Both the position numbers and the translations under genes were made by a program. A stretch of 18,160 nt of DNA from Pseudomonadota bacterium. GTDB lineage: Bacteria; Pseudomonadota; Alphaproteobacteria; Rhizobiales; Xanthobacteraceae. The notes under the pieces were generated by a model. The model worked only from the letters and a program-made list of their open reading frames with translations. It had not been told where the DNA came from and did not search any database. The stretch spans positions 1 to 18,160 of the forward strand of contig JAEYAU010000099.1 of assembly GCA_023404705.1 (NCBI GenBank). Direction: 5' to 3'. This document shows positions 15,380 to 18,160 of the stretch, piece by piece (position 1 is the stretch's first letter; each line of letters begins with the position of its first letter).

Positions 15380-16527
15380 GACTGCGCATCGGCTTCATCC
15401 CGCTGGTGGACGCGGCCGCGCTGATCGTCGCGGCGGACAGGGGCTTCGCCGCGGCGGAAGGCCTCGAGCTGGAGCTGATCCGCGAGGTCTCCTGGTCCAA
15501 CGTGCGCGACAAGCTCAATCTCGGCCTGTTCGATGCCGCGCATCTGCTGGCGCCGATGGCAATCGCCTCGAGCCTCGGGCTCGGCCATGTGCGGGTGCCG
15601 CTGCTCGCGCCCTTCAATCTCGCGCTCAACGGCAATGCCATCACGGTCACGCGCGAGCTCTTCGCGGCACTGAGCGACGCGGCCACCGGCGACATCGCGG
15701 ACCCGAACGTCTCGGCCGCCGCGCTCGCCCGGGTGGTCGCGGCGCGTCGCGCGGGCGGCCTCGCGCCGCTCACCTTCGGCATGACCTTCCCGTTCTCCAA
15801 CCACAACTATCAGCTTCGCTTCTGGATGGCGGCCGCCGGGCTCGATCCCGACGAGGACGTGCGCCTCGTCGTGCTGCCGCCGCCCTTCATGGTGGACAGC
15901 CTCACCAGCGGACACGTGGACGGCTTCTGCGTCGGCGCGCCGTGGAATCAGGTCGCGGTCGATCTCGGCCTCGGCCACATCCTGCATTTCGGCAGCGACC
16001 TGCAGGCGCGGCTCACCGAGAAGGTGCTGGCCGTGCGCGAGCCCTGGGCCGCGCAGGAGAGCGACAGCTTGCGGGCTCTGCTGCGCGCCTTGCAGCGCGC
16101 CGCTGCCTTCGTCGCCGATCCCGTAAACGCGGGCGAGGTCGCGCGGCTGCTCGCCGCCCCTCATCGCGTCGGCGTCGGTGCGCAGCTCATGCAGCGCATT
16201 CTCCAAGGCCGCATCAAGGTGGCGGCGGATGGCACCACGCGCACGAGCCAGGACTATCTGCTGATTGGCCGCGACAACGTCGATCGTCCTGATCCCGTGC
16301 ACGCCGCCTGGCTCTACGCGCAGATGGTGCGCTGGAAGCAGGCCCCGCTCTCGCGCCACGCACTCACGGGCGCCAAGGCCGTCTTCCGCCCCGACCTCTA
16401 CGAGGCCGCGATCGACACGCGCAGCGCTCCCGCGGACCACACGCCCCGCGACCACATCGGCGCCTTCGCGGGCCCGCCCTTCGACGCGGAGAACATCGCC
16501 GCGCATGTGACCGCACCAGCACGCTGA
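15376..16527 (+). CDS. nasS: NasS-type cytoplasmic nitrate sensor, NrtA/CmpA-like
   Basis: This 383-residue protein has the fold of NrtA/CmpA binding proteins but no signal peptide. It begins MRLRIGFIPLVDAAALIVAA, so it stays in the cytoplasm, as expected for NasS. Family hallmarks are TFGMTFPFSNHNYQLRFWMA near 136-155 and LPPPFMVDSLTSGHVDGFCVGAPWN near 170-194, mirrored in the exported binding protein at 16851-18149. NasS binds NasT and releases it on sensing nitrate or nitrite. Its start overlaps the nasT stop (ATGA), giving matched synthesis of the two partners. Ligand identity is by family only. Confidence 0.9.
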   Translation: MRLRIGFIPLVDAAALIVAADRGFAAAEGLELELIREVSWSNVRDKLNLGLFDAAHLLAPMAIASSLGLGHVRVPLLAPFNLALNGNAITVTRELFAALSDAATGDIADPNVSAAALARVVAARRAGGLAPLTFGMTFPFSNHNYQLRFWMAAAGLDPDEDVRLVVLPPPFMVDSLTSGHVDGFCVGAPWNQVAVDLGLGHILHFGSDLQARLTEKVLAVREPWAAQESDSLRALLRALQRAAAFVADPVNAGEVARLLAAPHRVGVGAQLMQRILQGRIKVAADGTTRTSQDYLLIGRDNVDRPDPVHAAWLYAQMVRWKQAPLSRHALTGAKAVFRPDLYEAAIDTRSAPADHTPRDHIGAFAGPPFDAENIAAHVTAPAR

Positions 16528-16540
16528 GCACGCCTGCCTA

Positions 16541-16594
16541 GTTTTTGCGCTGCAAAATATTTTCGCATTCAGTATGCTGCTTTGCAGCAAAAAC
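16541..16594. promoter_or_regulatory. Long inverted repeat, candidate activator binding region
   Basis: GTTTTTGCGCTGCAAA (16541-16556) and TTTGCAGCAAAAAC (16581-16594) are inverted copies apart from two extra bases in the left arm. Each arm is itself a dyad: TTTTGC-GCT-GCAAAA at 16543-16557 and TTTGC-A-GCAAA at 16581-16591. The stretch is clearly more AT-rich than its surroundings. It lies about 110-160 bp before the predicted transcript start at about 16702, the usual place for sigma-54 enhancer sites. It does not match the enteric NtrC consensus closely, so the binding protein is open. Confidence 0.5.
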
Positions 16595-16675
16595 GGGCAA
16601 ATCCAGCTTTTAGGCGACTGCCTGCTCTTTATACAACGCATTGAAATAGCTCGTCGATTCTCTGTTTCCACAGCT

Positions 16676-16691
16676 TGGCACGGCGTTTGAA
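16676..16691 (+). promoter_or_regulatory. Likely sigma-54 promoter of the nitrate-type transporter operon
   Basis: TGGCAC (16676-16681), a 5-nt spacer and TTGAA (16687-16691) match the sigma-54 consensus except for A in place of C in the -12 GC. The mismatch is at a normally conserved base, so the promoter may be weak or need strong activation. The predicted transcript starts near 16702, just before the folded leader RNA. That fit supports the call. Confidence 0.55.
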
Positions 16692-16702
16692 TAAGTGAAA
16701 CC

Positions 16703-16806
16703 GAGCGGCGCCATGCTGGCGACCGCAGGTCCAACGACGGGCCGTCAGCAACGCCGCTGTCTGGGGACCGCGTCCACGCGCGGGATCTCGGGCTGCGGCT
16801 TTTTTT
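16703..16806 (+). ncRNA. NasT-responsive two-hexaloop antiterminator leader RNA
   Basis: Hairpin P1 is GGUCC (16728-16732), loop AACGAC, GGGCC (16739-16743). After GU, hairpin P2 is CAGC (16746-16749), loop AACGCC, GCUG (16756-16759). Both six-base loops have A at position 1 and G at position 4, the known requirement for ANTAR proteins. An extra hairpin precedes them: GCGGCGCC (16705-16712), loop AUGCU, GGCG-A-CCGC (16718-16726). The 5' arm of the downstream terminator reuses bases of P1 and P2, so binding of NasT should block termination and allow nrtA expression. Pairing was worked out by eye. Confidence 0.75.
16741..16806 (+). terminator. Regulated intrinsic terminator in the nrtA leader
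   Basis: GCCG-U-CAGC (16741-16749, one bulged U) pairs with GCUGCGGC (16792-16799), directly followed by seven T (16800-16806). An inner hairpin, CCGCG (16768-16772) with CGCGG (16779-16783), can shorten the large loop. An alternative 5-bp outer stem uses GCCGC (16753-16757) with GCGGC (16795-16799). Either form is incompatible with hairpin P2 of the leader. It lies 44 nt before the nrtA start codon. Confidence 0.7.
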
Positions 16807-16850
16807 GTTGGGGAGCGCCGGATGGCCATCGCATGTCGAAAGGACACGCA

Positions 16851-18149
16851 ATGACAAAGACAGGTACGAGCCGGCGCCAGTTCCTGAAAGCGAGCGCAGG
16901 CACTGCTGCGCTGCTGGCCTCCGTGAAGGCGAGCTTCCTTGGCGGCGCGCATATCGCCGAAGCGGCCGCGCCCGAAACCACCAAAGCGATCCTCGGCTAC
17001 ATCGCGCTGATGGATGCCTCGCCGCTGGTGATCGCCAAGGAGAAGGGCTTCTTCGCCAAGCACGGCATGCCCGATGTCGAGGTCTCCAAGCAGGCCTCCT
17101 GGGGCGCGACCCGCGACAACATCGTGCTCGGCTCCGAGAAGAACGGCATCGACGGCGCGCACATCCTGACGCCGATGCCCTACCTGATCTCCACCGGCAA
17201 GGTGACGCAGAACAATGTGCCGACGCCGATGTACCTGCTGGCGCGGCTCAATCTCGATGCGCAGGCGATCTCGGTCTCCAACGAGTACAAGGACCTCAAG
17301 GTCACGGCCGACGCCTCCGCGCTGAAGGCCGCGTTCGCGGCCAAGAAAGCCGCCGGCAAGGACGTGAAGGTCGCCATGACCTTCCCGGGCGGCACGCACG
17401 ATCTTTGGATCCGCTACTGGCTCGCGGCCGGCGGCATCGATCCCGACAAGGACGTGGCGACCATCGTGGTGCCGCCGCCGCAAATGGTGGCGAACATGAA
17501 GGTCGGCAACATGGACGCCTTCTGCGTGGGCGAGCCGTGGAACGAGCAGCTCGTCAACCAGGGCATCGGCTTCACGGCCTGCACCACCGGCGAGGTCTGG
17601 GGGAAGCATCCCGAGAAGGCGCTCGGGATGCGCGCCGAATGGGTCGACAAGCATCCGAACGCGGCGCGCGCGCTGCTGATGGCCGTGATCGAGGCGCAGC
17701 AGTGGTGCGAGAAGATGGAGAACAAGGACGAGCTCGCCGCGATCGTCGGCAAGCGGCAGTGGTTCAACGTGCCGGTCGCTGACATCGTCGGCCGCCTCAA
17801 GGGAGACGTGAACTACGGCAACGGGCGCATCGAGAAGGGCACCCGCCAGCAGATGAAATTCTGGAGCCAGCACGCCTCGTATCCGTTCAAGAGCCACGAC
17901 ACCTGGTTCGTCACCGAGGACATCCGCTGGGGCAAGTTCGAGCCGACCCTCGATATCAAGGCGCTGGTCGGCAAGGTGAACCGCGAAGATCTCTGGCGTG
18001 AGGCCGCCAAGGCACTCGGGGTGGCGGCCGCCGAAATTCCGGCCTCCACCTCGCGCGGCACCGAGACCTTCTTCGACGGCAAGGTCTTCGATCCCGAGAA
18101 CCCGGCAGCGTACCTGAAGAGCCTCTCGATCAAGCGCGTCGAAGTGTGA
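16851..18149 (+). CDS. nrtA: Tat-exported nitrate-type ABC transporter substrate-binding protein, NrtA/CmpA family
   Basis: This 432-residue protein begins with a twin-arginine signal, SRRQFLKA at residues 7-14, followed by a weakly hydrophobic stretch and likely cleavage near residue 38. The mature part has the NrtA pattern: ASWGATRDN near 82-90, TFPGGTHDLWIRYWLAAGGI and VVPPPQMVANMKVGNMDAFC, with GEPWNEQLV next. It delivers nitrate, or possibly nitrite or another small anion, to a membrane ABC complex. The start ATG 16851 has AAAGGA 6 nt upstream. The gene lies behind a sigma-54-type promoter and the NasT-controlled terminator. It ends 11 nt from the window edge, so permease and ATPase genes are expected to the right. 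Its resemblance to NasS, two genes upstream, suggests that sensor and transporter share a ligand. Confidence 0.9.
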   Translation: MTKTGTSRRQFLKASAGTAALLASVKASFLGGAHIAEAAAPETTKAILGYIALMDASPLVIAKEKGFFAKHGMPDVEVSKQASWGATRDNIVLGSEKNGIDGAHILTPMPYLISTGKVTQNNVPTPMYLLARLNLDAQAISVSNEYKDLKVTADASALKAAFAAKKAAGKDVKVAMTFPGGTHDLWIRYWLAAGGIDPDKDVATIVVPPPQMVANMKVGNMDAFCVGEPWNEQLVNQGIGFTACTTGEVWGKHPEKALGMRAEWVDKHPNAARALLMAVIEAQQWCEKMENKDELAAIVGKRQWFNVPVADIVGRLKGDVNYGNGRIEKGTRQQMKFWSQHASYPFKSHDTWFVTEDIRWGKFEPTLDIKALVGKVNREDLWREAAKALGVAAAEIPASTSRGTETFFDGKVFDPENPAAYLKSLSIKRVEV

Positions 18150-18160
18150 GCGTCCCGGGC

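Noticed and set aside
16575..16594. TGCTGC-TTT-GCAGCA hairpin followed by A-rich sequence as a terminator for nasS
   Set aside because: There is no T run after the stem on the plus strand, and the element is better explained as part of the larger inverted repeat.
72..18149. Linking the first permease (72-887) with the nitrate-type binding protein (16851-18149) as one transporter
   Set aside because: They are 16 kb apart with unrelated operons between. Family similarity of the permease to NrtB is not enough to pair them.
1..18160. CRISPR arrays, tRNA or rRNA genes, insertion sequences, phage attachment sites
   Set aside because: No regularly spaced repeats, clover-leaf sequences, transposase or integrase genes were seen. 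The repeats present are isolated or paired palindromes.

Overview
The window is about 18 kb of GC-rich, densely packed DNA, with 16 protein genes on both strands and no rRNA, tRNA, CRISPR array or insertion sequence visible. The base composition, an ANTAR/NasS regulatory pair, sigma-54-type promoters, GTG starts, and dispersed palindromes beginning GTAGCCCGGG or rich in CCCTCCCCC all suggest an alphaproteobacterium of the order Hyphomicrobiales (Bradyrhizobium, Rhodopseudomonas or Xanthobacteraceae-like). This is inferred from gene families and repeats. No search was run.

Left part (1-8568). A TauC/SsuC-type ABC permease (72-887) is probably the end of an operon that enters from the left. It converges on a LysR regulator (892-1794, minus). 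The regulator is divergent from a three-gene unit: exported cupin, DUF4242 protein, SAM methyltransferase (1964-3703). A NodB-type deacetylase homologue with an altered first motif follows (3803-4447). Next come two exported cysteine-containing proteins of unknown function in one minus-strand operon (4451-6002) and a small membrane protein (6133-6768). A PfkB/ribokinase-like sugar kinase (6770-7702, minus) is divergent from a GntR/UTRA regulator (7747-8568).

Middle (8569-14545). Palindromic repeats flank an S9 prolyl-oligopeptidase-family enzyme (8803-10728, minus). Then comes a branched-chain amino-acid-type ABC cassette: livH, a fused livM-livG gene and livF (11168-14545). It has no substrate-binding protein gene. 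The livF stop codon lies inside the end of a dispersed repeat.

Right part (14546-18149). This is a nitrate-type control circuit. nasT (ANTAR antiterminator) and nasS (NrtA-like cytoplasmic sensor) overlap by 4 nt and follow a perfect-consensus sigma-54 promoter. Downstream, the 323-bp gap before a Tat-exported NrtA-type binding protein holds, in order: a long inverted repeat (candidate activator site), a near-consensus sigma-54 promoter, a tandem two-hexaloop RNA (loops AACGAC and AACGCC) and an intrinsic terminator. The terminator's 5' arm uses bases of both hexaloop hairpins. The reading is that nitrogen limitation switches on both promoters, and ligand-released NasT then binds the leader RNA and lets polymerase reach nrtA and the transporter genes presumed beyond the right edge.
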